From Pedomonas sp051304405 (GTDB taxonomy: Bacteria; Pseudomonadota; Alphaproteobacteria; Sphingomonadales; Sphingomonadaceae), in assembly GCF_051304405.1 (NCBI RefSeq), contig NZ_JBPPGG010000001.1, positions 1,222,955-1,286,954 of the forward strand: 64,000 nucleotides of DNA, read 5' to 3'. The translations under genes were made by a program, and so were the position numbers. Shown here one piece after another: positions 24,942-33,811 of the stretch. The notes below the pieces were generated by a model, which ran no database searches, was not told the DNA's origin, and saw nothing but the letters and a program-made list of their open reading frames with translations. Numbering within the stretch: the first letter of the stretch is position 1; the number at the start of each line of letters is the position of its first letter.

Positions 24942-25877
24942 ATGACGACGGAAAACGGAAAAGTCGATCTGCGCGACATGCTGGTGCTGGGCGCCGGCCA
25001 GCTGGGCATGGCGGTGCTGCGGGCGCTTGCGCCCCGGGTCCGGGCGGCGGGCCAGCCGCTCGCCGCGCTGGTCTCGCCCCAGATGGTGCAGAGCCCGACC
25101 GCGCAGGACAAGGCCAACCTGGAGGAGCTGCGGGCGCTCGGCGTCGAGGTCATCGGCTTCGATCTCGGCGCCGACGAGGACGCGCTGGCCGCGCTGTTCA
25201 GCCGCTACCGCACCGTGCTCAACTGCACCGGGTTCGTCGCCGGGCCGGGCACCCAGCTGCGGATCACGCGCGCCGTGATGAAGGCGGGCGTCAAGCGCTA
25301 CTTCCCGTGGCAGTTCGGCGTTGATTACGACATCGTCGGGCGCGGCAGCGGTCAGCCGGTGTTCGACGAGCAGTACGAGGTGCGCCAGCTCCTGCGCGCG
25401 CAGGCGGCCGTGGAGTGGGTCATCGTCTCGACCGGCATGTTCACCAGCTTCCTGTTCGAGCCGTCCTTCGACGTGGTCAACCTCGACCGTGGCACCATTC
25501 ACGGCCTCGGCAGCTGGGAGACCAAGGTCACGGTGACGACGCCGGAGGACGTGGGCAAGCTGACGACCGAAATCCTCATGACCGAGCCCCGGATCGCCAA
25601 CGAGGTGGTGTTCGTGGCGGGCGACACCATCTCCTACGGCCAGCTGGCGGCGGTGGTCGAGCGCGTCACCGGCCGCACCTTCCAGAAGGAGGAGTGGACC
25701 CTCGACAAGCTGCGCGCCGACCTCGCCGTGGCGCCGGAGGATGTGATGACCCGCTACCGCGCCGCCTTCGCCCTGGGCGACGGCATGTGGTGGGACAAGG
25801 CCGACACCTTCAACGCGCGCAAGGGCCTCAAGGTCATCGACGTGGAGGGCTATCTGCGGGCGCGCCTCGGCCGCTGA
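24942..25877 (+). CDS. NmrA/isoflavone-reductase-like NAD(P)-binding oxidoreductase
   Basis: A 311-residue atypical short-chain reductase of the aromatic alcohol/isoflavone reductase type. The dinucleotide-binding start is MLVLGAGQLGMAVLRALAP; RYFPWQFGVDYDIVGRGSGQ and VSTGMFTSFLF are the family's central blocks. Plant relatives reduce phenylpropanoids; bacterial ones are largely untested. As last gene of the LysR-flanked operon with an aldehyde dehydrogenase, a role in catabolism of a plant-derived aromatic aldehyde or alcohol is a reasonable inference. A strong terminator follows. Confidence 0.87.
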   Translation: MTTENGKVDLRDMLVLGAGQLGMAVLRALAPRVRAAGQPLAALVSPQMVQSPTAQDKANLEELRALGVEVIGFDLGADEDALAALFSRYRTVLNCTGFVAGPGTQLRITRAVMKAGVKRYFPWQFGVDYDIVGRGSGQPVFDEQYEVRQLLRAQAAVEWVIVSTGMFTSFLFEPSFDVVNLDRGTIHGLGSWETKVTVTTPEDVGKLTTEILMTEPRIANEVVFVAGDTISYGQLAAVVERVTGRTFQKEEWTLDKLRADLAVAPEDVMTRYRAAFALGDGMWWDKADTFNARKGLKVIDVEGYLRARLGR

Positions 25878-25897
25878 TCGGAGCAGCCTCCTGCCGG

Positions 25898-25932
25898 AAG
25901 GCCGGGTCGTCTCGTGCGGCCCGGCCTTTTTC
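25898..25932 (+). terminator. intrinsic terminator of the aldehyde dehydrogenase operon
   Basis: A 9-bp stem AAGGCCGGG / CCCGGCCTT with T5 follows the NmrA-like gene by 20 bases. Confidence 0.88.
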
Positions 25933-26382
25933 TGTTTGGGTTTCTGCCCGGATTTCTGCCCGGGCAGGGCGCGGGGTGGGAAAGTTTCGACGAGTTAAAA
26001 TTTTTATCCAATTCCGGGAAATGGTTTTATTCACGGAATCAAGTATAAGTTATAACATTTCTCTCAAACGCGCGCTCCAGGCAAGAGGTGCCCCCCCGTT
26101 TTTCTGCTCGCCGGACCGCTCTGCGCCGAACACGACCGAAAAAGTGTCTCATCCCCCCCCGCCTCGGGGCCTAGCGCACAGGGTGGCTGTGGGTCAGAGT
26201 GACAAAAAAGACGCGGCGCGAAACCCTGAGTGTCGCTCCTGTTTCAACAGGCGTCAGCATGTTGACTTGGGCTGTTGGTTTCGGGAGGCTGAATTCACCA
26301 AGAAATAAATGAGCAGCCGTGCACAAGAACTAGAAAATCAGTGCGCCTGGCGAATGCCGCGGCTGAACATGGGGAGGAACGA
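25933..26382. other. AT-rich leader region of the TonB receptor gene
   Basis: No gene is supported. The segment 25980-26070 is AT-rich, with GTATAAGTTATAAC-like stretches and a TTCCGGGAA palindrome, and probably holds the receptor promoter. I searched it by eye for AATnATT-centred Fur boxes and found none. Confidence 0.5.
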
Positions 26383-29079
26383 ATGCGTAAGACTGTGCTT
26401 CTCGCATCCGTATGCGTTCTTGGTTTCCACAACCTGGCCCAGGCCCAGGCGCCTGAACAGGAGGGCGCCGCTGCCCCGCAGGCGACGGCGGCGCGATCGC
26501 AAGCCGTTGACCTGGGGCAGATCATCGTCACCGCCACCCGCCGCGCCCAGGCCCTGTCGGAAGTGCCGATCGCGGTCTCGGCCGTCACCGCCGAGAGTCT
26601 GGAGCGCTCCGGCGTTACGGACATTCGCCAGCTGAACCAGCTTGCGCCCTCGCTGCTGGTCTCCTCCACCTCGTCCGAAGCCAACACCGCCGCCCGTATT
26701 CGCGGCATCGGCACGGTGGGCGACAACCCGGGCCTCGAAAGCTCGGTCGCGCTGTTCATCGACGGCGTCTACCGCGTCCGCAACGGCGCGGGCCTGACCG
26801 AGCTGGGCGACATCGAGCGCATCGAGGTGCTGCGCGGTCCGCAGGGCACGCTGTTCGGCCGCAACGCGTCGGCGGGTCTCATCAACGTCATCACCAAGAA
26901 GCCCAGCTTCGAGGTGGCGGCAGGCGCCGAGGCCACCTACGGCAACCACGACTACCTGCGCCTTGGCGGCTATGTCACCGGACCCATCGTCCCCGACACG
27001 CTGGCGGCGCGGTTCGACGCCATCTATTCGGAGCGCGACGGCTTCCTCAAGGACCCGGTGACGGGTATCGAGATGAACAACCGCGACCGCTACCTGCTGC
27101 GCGGCCAGTTGCTGTTCACGCCCAACGACGATCTCGAAATCCGGCTGATCGGCGACTACACCAAGACGGACGAGGCCTGCTGCGGCGCCACCTTCCAGCC
27201 GACGGTCGAGACGCTGGTCGGGCCGGACGGCAACATCACCACCCGGCCGAACCCGTTCGTGCCGCTGATGGAAAGCCTCGGCGCACGCTACAACTTCAAC
27301 ACCTTCGATCGCGAGATTTCCGTCAACGAAACCCGCAAGCCGGGCTCGCCGACCCGGGACTGGGGTCTCTCCCTCCAGGCGGACTGGGATCTGGGCTTCG
27401 CCAACCTGACCTCGATCACCGCCTACCGCGACTACAAGTCGGAGCTGTACGGCGACACGGACTACACCAGCGTCGACATCCTCTACCGCAAGCCGGGCAG
27501 CGGCCGTCAGTTCAAGACCTTCTCGCAGGAACTGCGGCTCCAGGGCAACGCCTTCAACGACCGGCTGGACTGGCTGGTGGGCGGCTACTTCTCCGATGAG
27601 TCGCTGAAGGTGGGCGACCAGATCATGTTCGGCAAGGATTACGGCCAGTTCGCCACCTGCCGTCTGGTGCCGGAGGCGCTGCGCATCCTCGGCGTGCCGG
27701 GGTGCCTTGTCCCGCAGACCCGCGCCATCCTCAGCGGTCTGGTCGGCACGCACGGGCCCACCATTGTCAACGCCCTCGATATCCTGCGCGGCGTGAACGA
27801 CGTGGGCGACGAGAACAACCTGTTCAAGCAGGACAGCCAGAACTGGGCGCTGTTCACCCACAACGTCATCAGCGTCACCGACAAGCTGAAGCTGACGCTG
27901 GGCGTGCGCTACACCGAGGAAACCAAGAAGATGCGCGCCGCCTTCGACAACAGCAATACCTACTGCCCCGCCCTGAAGCAGGCGCTGGCGCCGGTGTTCC
28001 TGGACCCGACGGCGGCCGGATCGATCGCGCAGCAGCTGGCGGGCGGCATAATCGCGCTGGGATGCCAGGGCGGCAGCACGTCGGAGCTGAACGCGCTCAA
28101 TCTGCGCGACAAGATCAAGGACAGCGAATGGACCGGCACCGGCGTGCTGTCCTATGACTTCAGCGACGACCTGATGGGCTATGTCAGCTACGCCAAGGGC
28201 TACAAGGCGGGCGGCTACAACCTCGACCGCTCCGCGCTCAACACGCCGGGGGCGACGCTGCGGCCGGAGGACGTGAAGAACCTGCGGTTCGATGCGGAGA
28301 AGGTGGACTCCTACGAACTGGGCTTCAAGTACAGCGGCGGCAGCTTCAACCTGAACGTCGCGGCCTTCCGCCAGCTGTTCAAGAACTTCCAGCTGAACAC
28401 CTTCAACGGTCAGTACTACTTCGTGCAGACCATCAACAGCTGCAGCAAGGATCTGGGCGGCGCCGACCGGGATGCCTCCATCGCCACCGGCTCGTGCGAC
28501 CGGGACGACGTGCGGGCCGGTGTGATCTCGAAGGGCATCGAGGTGGAGGCGGCGGCCTTCCCCGCCGACGACCTCACCGTGACCGCCGGTCTCACCATTG
28601 CGGACACCAAGTACCGCAAGAACCTGGTGGGCGGCGCCAGCGGCAATCCGCTCGATCCGGTGCTGTTCCTGCTGCCGGATGCGCGCCTGTCGAACGCGCC
28701 CAAGTATGTGATCACCGGCTCGCTGGCCTACTCGCCCGCCATCGGCGGCAATGGCCTCAGCGCCCTGTTCTACGCCGACTTCCGCTACGCGTCGGACTAC
28801 AACACCGGCTCCGACCTGTACCCGGAGAAGGCGCAGGACGCCTACATGGTGGTGAACGCCCGCATCGGTCTCTACGGGGCGGAGCGGCGCTGGGGCTTCG
28901 AGCTGTGGGCGCAGAACCTGCTGAACAAGGACTACCGGCAGGTCGCCTTCAACGCGCCGTTCCAGGGCAGCGGCTCCACGGCGCACACCGGGGCCTTCGG
29001 CACCACGGCGAACCAGATGTTCACCAACTTCCTGGCCGAGCCGCGCACCTACGGCCTCACCTTCCGCGTGCGCTACTGA
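26383..29079 (+). CDS. TonB-dependent outer membrane receptor
   Basis: An 898-residue receptor with a signal peptide (about 1-22, ending NLAQAQA), a TonB-box-like GQIIVTATRR (about 44), an N-terminal plug (VPIAVSAVTAESLERSGV ... RIRGIGTVG ... RIEVLRGPQGTLFGRNASAG) and a 22-stranded barrel ending in a terminal aromatic (FRVRY), the usual assembly signal. ATG 26383 follows GGGGAGGA. The large-loop cysteine pairs (DEACCGA, FATCRLVPEALRILGVPGC) may form disulfides. No ABC importer or FecR/FecI pair is adjacent; in sphingomonad-type bacteria such receptors take up plant-derived carbon as often as iron. The substrate is unknown. Confidence 0.95.
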   Translation: MRKTVLLASVCVLGFHNLAQAQAPEQEGAAAPQATAARSQAVDLGQIIVTATRRAQALSEVPIAVSAVTAESLERSGVTDIRQLNQLAPSLLVSSTSSEANTAARIRGIGTVGDNPGLESSVALFIDGVYRVRNGAGLTELGDIERIEVLRGPQGTLFGRNASAGLINVITKKPSFEVAAGAEATYGNHDYLRLGGYVTGPIVPDTLAARFDAIYSERDGFLKDPVTGIEMNNRDRYLLRGQLLFTPNDDLEIRLIGDYTKTDEACCGATFQPTVETLVGPDGNITTRPNPFVPLMESLGARYNFNTFDREISVNETRKPGSPTRDWGLSLQADWDLGFANLTSITAYRDYKSELYGDTDYTSVDILYRKPGSGRQFKTFSQELRLQGNAFNDRLDWLVGGYFSDESLKVGDQIMFGKDYGQFATCRLVPEALRILGVPGCLVPQTRAILSGLVGTHGPTIVNALDILRGVNDVGDENNLFKQDSQNWALFTHNVISVTDKLKLTLGVRYTEETKKMRAAFDNSNTYCPALKQALAPVFLDPTAAGSIAQQLAGGIIALGCQGGSTSELNALNLRDKIKDSEWTGTGVLSYDFSDDLMGYVSYAKGYKAGGYNLDRSALNTPGATLRPEDVKNLRFDAEKVDSYELGFKYSGGSFNLNVAAFRQLFKNFQLNTFNGQYYFVQTINSCSKDLGGADRDASIATGSCDRDDVRAGVISKGIEVEAAAFPADDLTVTAGLTIADTKYRKNLVGGASGNPLDPVLFLLPDARLSNAPKYVITGSLAYSPAIGGNGLSALFYADFRYASDYNTGSDLYPEKAQDAYMVVNARIGLYGAERRWGFELWAQNLLNKDYRQVAFNAPFQGSGSTAHTGAFGTTANQMFTNFLAEPRTYGLTFRVRY

Positions 29080-29106
29080 GGCGCGCCCGGATACACGCGA
29101 AGCAGG

Positions 29107-29142
29107 AAGGCCCGCGCTGCATGGCGCGGGCCTTTCTCTTTT
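29107..29142 (+). terminator. intrinsic terminator of the TonB receptor gene
   Basis: A 10-bp stem AAGGCCCGCG / CGCGGGCCTT is followed by TCTCTTTT, 27 bases after the stop codon. Confidence 0.9.
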
Positions 29143-29321
29143 GTGGGATACCGTGTTTGCGGGATTCCCCGTGCGCGCTGTCCTGTGCGCCGGGTGGGCG
29201 CAACGCCCGCCCTCTTGTTCCGGTGGGGGAAAGCACCGTCCGGCAGCGCGGGGCGGAGGGAGCGCCGGAGGGACTGTTTCAAGAAAAAGCGGCGGCAGGG
29301 GAAAATACGGGTCAGCTGAAA

Positions 29322-29495
29322 AAAGAAAAATCGGCGGGGAGAAGTTCCCCGCCGATGTCCATGGAAAAAAGTTCGTTTTGAAAAGGGCTCGATCTTGCGA
29401 GCCATTGTTTTAAGACAAGAAGGATAGACGTGTAACGCGGGATGAACGTGCTGCTCGAGCGTCCTGGGGAAGGGTTGCCGGCTTCCTCAAGACAA
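29322..29495 (-). ncRNA. candidate small RNA upstream of an orphan minus-strand terminator
   Basis: On the minus strand a perfect 11-bp stem (ATCGGCGGGGA, 29330-29340, pairing 29346-29356) runs into TTTTTCTTTTTT. No minus-strand gene precedes it. Just upstream are a GGCTCG / CGAGCC stem-loop (29386-29403) and a U/A-rich single-stranded stretch, the usual 3' end of Hfq-binding RNAs. A possible promoter is TTGCGC (29524-29529), 16 bases, GGTAAT (29502-29507), giving a transcript of about 170 bases; a second one is TTGCAT (29578-29583) with AATATA. A 65-codon frame here reads through the terminator and is not believed. Confidence 0.4.
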
Positions 29496-29748
29496 TTGAA
29501 AATTACCATTGGCGGACAAGCCGGCGCAAGCCGGGCCGCCTGTTCTTGTAGTCGTATATTTTACTGGTTGCATTCCGATGCAAGGCACCAATCACCTGGG
29601 GAATCCTGACCCCGGCAGCCGCTTCTCCCGGAGCCGCGCATAAAACTGCCCGATTGTTTCCCGCCCGTTCAAAGTTCTGTGGAAGTTCGCCCCCGGCGTT
29701 TATGGTCGTGGGGGAGAAGCCCCGGGGCGGGCGTGTGGTGGAGAGTGG

Positions 29749-30543
29749 ATGATGCGTGTGGAGCACGAGTCGCATACGGCGAAGCGGGACATGGCGCGGC
29801 TGGTGGTCTTTCTGCGCCGCCTTTACGCCAACGACGGGTTCCAGTTCGGCCTGCTGGTGTTCGATGTGCTGACGGTGCTCTCGTTCCTCGTGCTCACCTT
29901 CACGGAGCACACCCTCTGGGTGGATATTTTCGATGCGGTGCTCGGCGTGCTGCTGCTGGCCGAGGTGGTGATGCGGGGCCTCGTCTCCTACACCCGGGCG
30001 AAGTTCTGGCGTCAGCCCAGCACCATTCTCGACCTGGTGATCGTCTGCTCGCTGCTGTGGCCGGGCTTCACCGGCAGCTTTGCCTTTCTGCGCGTGCTGC
30101 GGGTGGTGCGGCTGGTGCGCGCCGTGCCGTTCCTGCGCAACCTGCCCAAGCGGCATCTGTGGCTCATCGAGAAGGGCGAGCTGCTGCGCAGCGCGGTCAA
30201 CCTGTTCCTGTTCGTGTTCGTGGCCTCGGCGCTGGTCTACGAGGCACAGGTGGACCAGAACCCGGACATCAACACCTATGTGGACGCGCTCTACTACACG
30301 GTGACCACCCTCACCACCACCGGCTTCGGCGACATCACGCTGGTGGGGGAGAGCGGGCGGCTGATTTCCGTGGTGGTGATGATCATCGGCATTTCGCTGT
30401 TCGTGAAGCTGGCGCAGGCGATCGTCCGGCCCTCCAAGGTCTATTACCCCTGCGACGCCTGCGGGCTCAGCCACCACGACCCCGACGCCATCCACTGCAA
30501 GCACTGCGGCACGCGGCTGGCGATCCCGACCGAAGGGCGGTAG
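29749..30543 (+). CDS. voltage-sensor-type potassium channel with C-terminal zinc ribbon
   Basis: A 264-residue inner-membrane ion channel. Helices S1-S3 lie at about 30-105, the S4-like helix FLRVLRVVRLVRAVPFLRN carries four or five Arg at three-residue spacing, and the pore loop LYYTVTTLTTTGFGD gives the filter TTGFGD, which predicts K+ selectivity. After S6 the tail holds CDACGLSHHDPDAIHCKHCG, a C-x2-C ... C-x2-C zinc ribbon, where many relatives have an RCK/TrkA-N domain. The tail may sense metal or redox state; that is inference. No partner gene is adjacent. Confidence 0.88.
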   Translation: MMRVEHESHTAKRDMARLVVFLRRLYANDGFQFGLLVFDVLTVLSFLVLTFTEHTLWVDIFDAVLGVLLLAEVVMRGLVSYTRAKFWRQPSTILDLVIVCSLLWPGFTGSFAFLRVLRVVRLVRAVPFLRNLPKRHLWLIEKGELLRSAVNLFLFVFVASALVYEAQVDQNPDINTYVDALYYTVTTLTTTGFGDITLVGESGRLISVVVMIIGISLFVKLAQAIVRPSKVYYPCDACGLSHHDPDAIHCKHCGTRLAIPTEGR

Positions 30544-30622
30544 GCGCGCCGCCGGTTGCCCCGGACAGGCGCGGCCGTTAACCTTGCCGCCATACTTCGC
30601 ATTGTCCGAAAGGCTTCTTTCC

Positions 30623-32515
30623 ATGCGTACTTTCCTGACCGCAGCCTGCGCGGCCCTGCTGCTCGGCGCTGCGCCTGCCGTTCTTGCCGCTGCCCAGCCG
30701 GGAGCGGCCCCGGCCGTTGCGCCCATCCTCACCACGCCCGAGGCGCGCGACGTGATGACCTACGCCCGCCCGGAAATCGCCCGTGTCACCCATGTGGATC
30801 TGGATCTGGAGGTGGACTTCCAGGAGCAGATCCTGCGGGGCACGGCGACGCTCTCCGTGCTGGCCCAGCCGGGGGCGAAGGAGATCATCCTTGATACGGA
30901 CTCCCTGGCCGTCACCCGCGTCACCGACGATCAGGGCCGGGCGCTGGCCTGGTCGCTCGGCGCGGCGGAGCCCGAGAAGGGCGCGCCGCTCACCGTCCAG
31001 CTGAACGGGGCGCAGCGTATCGTCGTCCATTACGCCGCCCGGCCGGGGGCGAGCGCGCTGCAATGGCTGCCGCCGCAGATGACGGCGGGCAAGCAGAAGC
31101 CGTTCCTGTTCAGCCAGGGGCAGGCCATTCTCAACCGCAGCTGGATCCCGACGCAGGACAGCCCCGGCATCCGCCAGACCTGGACGGCCCGGCTGGTGGT
31201 GCCCGAGGGGCTGATGGCGGTGATGAGCGCCGATCGGCTCACCCCCGAGGGCGAGCCGGCCGGCGCGGGCCGCCGCGCCTTCCGCTTCGCCATGGACAAG
31301 CCGGTGCCGCCGTACCTCATCGCGCTGGCGGTGGGCGATCTTGCCTTCCGTCCGCTGGGGCCGCGCACGGGCGTCTATGCCGAGCCCTCCATGCTGGACC
31401 GCGCCGCCTACGAACTGGCCGACACCGAGAAGATGGTGGAAGTGGCCGAGGCGCTCTACGGCCCCTACCGCTGGGGCCGGTATGACGTGCTGGTGCTGCC
31501 GCCCGCCTTCCCCTACGGCGGCATGGAGAACCCGACGCTCACCTTCCTGACGCCCACGTTCATCACGGGCGACCGCTCCAACGTCAATCTGGTGGCGCAC
31601 GAGCTGGCGCACAGCTGGTCCGGCAACCTGGTCACCAACGCCACCTGGCCCGATGGCTGGCTGAACGAGGGCTTCACCAGCTACTTCGAGAACCGGATCA
31701 TGGAAGGCATGTACGGCCGCGCCCGCGCCGTGCTGGAGGCGGATCTCGACTGGGACATCCTGATGCGCGAGATCGAGCTGGCCGGGGGCATGGAGGCGCC
31801 CACCACCCGTCTGCGCGGCGACGACGGCGAGGAGTCGGGCCAGATCGACTACATCAAGGGTTCGCTGTTCCTGCGCACGCTGGAGACCATTCTGGGCCGC
31901 GAGCGCTGGGACGCCTACCTCACCTCCTACTTCAACCGCCACGCCTTCCAGCCGCAGACCACCGCCGGCTTCCTGGCCGACCTGCGCGCGCACGAGATCA
32001 AGGGCGACAAGGCGCTGGAGGCAAAGCTCCAGCTGGACGCGTGGGCCTACGGCACCGGCCTGCCGGACAACGCGGTGCGGCTCCGCTCCGAGGCGCTGGC
32101 GGCCGTCGACGCGCAGACCCGGGCCTTTGTCGCGGGCGGCAAGGCCGCCGCGCTCAAGACCGCCGACTGGTCCACGCAGGAGTGGCTGCGCTTCATCGGC
32201 AACCTGCCGCGCCAGATGGCGGCGGACCGGCTGGCGGAGCTGGACGCGGCGTTCAACCTCTCCCGCTCGCCCAACGCCTATGTGCGCTCGGCGTGGCTGG
32301 AGCTGGCCATCGCCAACCGCTGGGAGCCCGCCGTGCCTGCGCTGGAGGCGTTCCTGCACAGCGTCGGCCGCACCCTGTTCCTGCGCCCGCTCTACCGGGA
32401 GCTGGTGGCGCAGGGCAACTGGGGCCGCGCCATCGCCGAGCGCGCCTACCGCACCGCGCGCGGCACCTACCACGCCTCGACCGCCGCGGCGATCGACGCG
32501 CTTCTGAACAAGTGA
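30623..32515 (+). CDS. M1 family metallopeptidase (leukotriene A4 hydrolase-type aminopeptidase)
   Basis: A 630-residue exported aminopeptidase. A signal peptide (about 1-23) precedes the N-terminal saddle domain; the exopeptidase motif GGMEN is near 300, the zinc site HELAHSW near 326 and NEGFTSYFE near 346. The C-terminal ARM-type helical domain (about 490-630) is that of LTA4 hydrolase/aminopeptidase. It probably trims N-terminal residues from peptides in the periplasm. ATG 30623 is chosen since it opens the signal peptide; an in-frame upstream start at 30584 would add 13 residues without a site. Repeat R5 follows. Confidence 0.93.
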   Translation: MRTFLTAACAALLLGAAPAVLAAAQPGAAPAVAPILTTPEARDVMTYARPEIARVTHVDLDLEVDFQEQILRGTATLSVLAQPGAKEIILDTDSLAVTRVTDDQGRALAWSLGAAEPEKGAPLTVQLNGAQRIVVHYAARPGASALQWLPPQMTAGKQKPFLFSQGQAILNRSWIPTQDSPGIRQTWTARLVVPEGLMAVMSADRLTPEGEPAGAGRRAFRFAMDKPVPPYLIALAVGDLAFRPLGPRTGVYAEPSMLDRAAYELADTEKMVEVAEALYGPYRWGRYDVLVLPPAFPYGGMENPTLTFLTPTFITGDRSNVNLVAHELAHSWSGNLVTNATWPDGWLNEGFTSYFENRIMEGMYGRARAVLEADLDWDILMREIELAGGMEAPTTRLRGDDGEESGQIDYIKGSLFLRTLETILGRERWDAYLTSYFNRHAFQPQTTAGFLADLRAHEIKGDKALEAKLQLDAWAYGTGLPDNAVRLRSEALAAVDAQTRAFVAGGKAAALKTADWSTQEWLRFIGNLPRQMAADRLAELDAAFNLSRSPNAYVRSAWLELAIANRWEPAVPALEAFLHSVGRTLFLRPLYRELVAQGNWGRAIAERAYRTARGTYHASTAAAIDALLNK

Positions 32516-32519
32516 CGGG

Positions 32520-32700
32520 GGTTTTTGCAGGAGGGACCCGGTCCCTCCTGCACCTCCCGTTCCTTTTCGGGCCGTGCGCGGCATCAGCCGGGGTGCGGCC
32601 CGATCACTCTTCCTCCAGACTGCATCGGAAACGCGGTCCGTTGAAACGAAAGGGAGGTGCAGGAGAGGCAAGCCCCTCCTGCATCCTGAAAAAAACAATC
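32520..32700. repeat. paired-hairpin dispersed repeat, copy R5
   Basis: This lies between the convergent M1 peptidase and LytTR genes. The left hairpin is 32527-32551 (GCAGGAGGGAC stem after five T), the right 32659-32682 (GCAGGAGAGGC stem, then ATCCTGAAAAAAA). The core has CGGGCCGTGCGCGGCATCAG, related to the inner palindrome of R1 and R3. Confidence 0.82.
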
Positions 32701-32702
32701 CG

Positions 32703-33575
32703 TCAGGCTTCCAGCCAGCCGCGCTCGCGCAGCTGGGGGAGGCGGTCCCGGGCCACGGGCACCCGCAGCCCGTTGGCAAGCACGAGCGTGACGGCACGGC
32801 CCTTGCGCTCGACGCCCGCAACCGCCTGCCGCGCCGCCCACCAGGAGCGGTGAACGCGCAGCCCGTCCACCGCCGCCAGCGCCGCCACGGCGTCGGCCAT
32901 CCGCATGAGCACGAGCGCCTCGCCGCGCGTGGTGTGCACCCGCACGTAGTGGTCCTCCATTTGCAGCGCGATCACCTCCTGCCCGAGGCGGGGCGGCAGG
33001 CGCTCGGCCAGCTGCGCGCCGATGCGGGGGAGGTCAGGGCGCGGCGCGGGGCCGGGTTCCGGGCCAGTCTCGGGGCCAGTTTCGGGGGCTGGCGGGGCCT
33101 CGGGTGCCGGAGCCGGGGCCGGGTCCGCAGCGGCGCGCGCGGGGGCGGCCCGCCACCACAGCACCGCCATTGCCGGTCCGGTCAGCGCGATGACTTGCCA
33201 GTAGGTGTCCATGAACGGCTCGATGCCGGGCCATGGCCGGTCCAGCAGGATCTCGGGGCCGAAGAACCACAGGTAGAGCGTCATCGGCGCGCTCAGCACC
33301 ACCACGGCGGCAACCCATCCGGCGGCCTCCGCGAAGCCGAGGCGGCAGGCGAGGGACGCGAACAGGGCAATGCCGGGGCGGTAGAGCAGGTAGGCGGCAA
33401 GGGCGGTCCGCAGCCAGTAGACCAGCCGCACGGGCAGGCTGCCCAGCAGGTAGGTGCCGAACGGGCCGATCGCTGCCATCATCACGGCGATCAGCAGCAT
33501 CAGGGAGATTTCGGTCAGGACTCGGCGCGCATCGAGGTGCGCCCGCATGCCGACTGGCGCTTCGTGAATTGGCAC
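32703..33575 (-). CDS. membrane-anchored LytTR DNA-binding regulator
   Basis: A 290-residue protein with four membrane helices (about 20-145) and a C-terminal LytTR domain (about 190-290: IALQMEDHYVRVHTTRGEALVLMRMADAVAAL, VHRSWWAARQAV, LVLANGLRVPVARDRLPQLRERGW). A Pro/Ala/Glu-rich linker joins the parts. Such 4TM-LytTR proteins are one-component membrane regulators that often control a neighbouring gene, so the divergent Lnt-like gene 236 bases away is the natural target candidate. That link is inference. Confidence 0.88.
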   Translation of the reverse strand: MPIHEAPVGMRAHLDARRVLTEISLMLLIAVMMAAIGPFGTYLLGSLPVRLVYWLRTALAAYLLYRPGIALFASLACRLGFAEAAGWVAAVVVLSAPMTLYLWFFGPEILLDRPWPGIEPFMDTYWQVIALTGPAMAVLWWRAAPARAAADPAPAPAPEAPPAPETGPETGPEPGPAPRPDLPRIGAQLAERLPPRLGQEVIALQMEDHYVRVHTTRGEALVLMRMADAVAALAAVDGLRVHRSWWAARQAVAGVERKGRAVTLVLANGLRVPVARDRLPQLRERGWLEA

Positions 33576-33811
33576 GGTCCTGTCTTTTCGCCCCCTTCGC
33601 GAACGGGCAGGGCCGGGCGACGCAATCGCGCTGGCGTTCCGGCGTTCCCTGCCGTTTCCATAGCCCCCGCGCAGGGAGGGCCACGGGCGGAACTATGGCG
33701 CAGGCGTCCGCGCCGGGCAAGAGAACCGGCGCCGCCAGCACGGCCCGGCCGGGCACTGGCCCCGGCCCCGTCCTCCCCGCGCCGGAACCGGACAGGCAGG
33801 GGAGATGTCTC

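Noticed and set aside
26338..28986. Long minus-strand open frame opposite the TonB receptor gene.
   Set aside because: Shadow of a clear receptor gene; composition only, no ribosome site or family.
29312..29509. Minus-strand 65-codon frame over the candidate small RNA.
   Set aside because: It reads through the terminator stem and U-run, and no ribosome site was seen.
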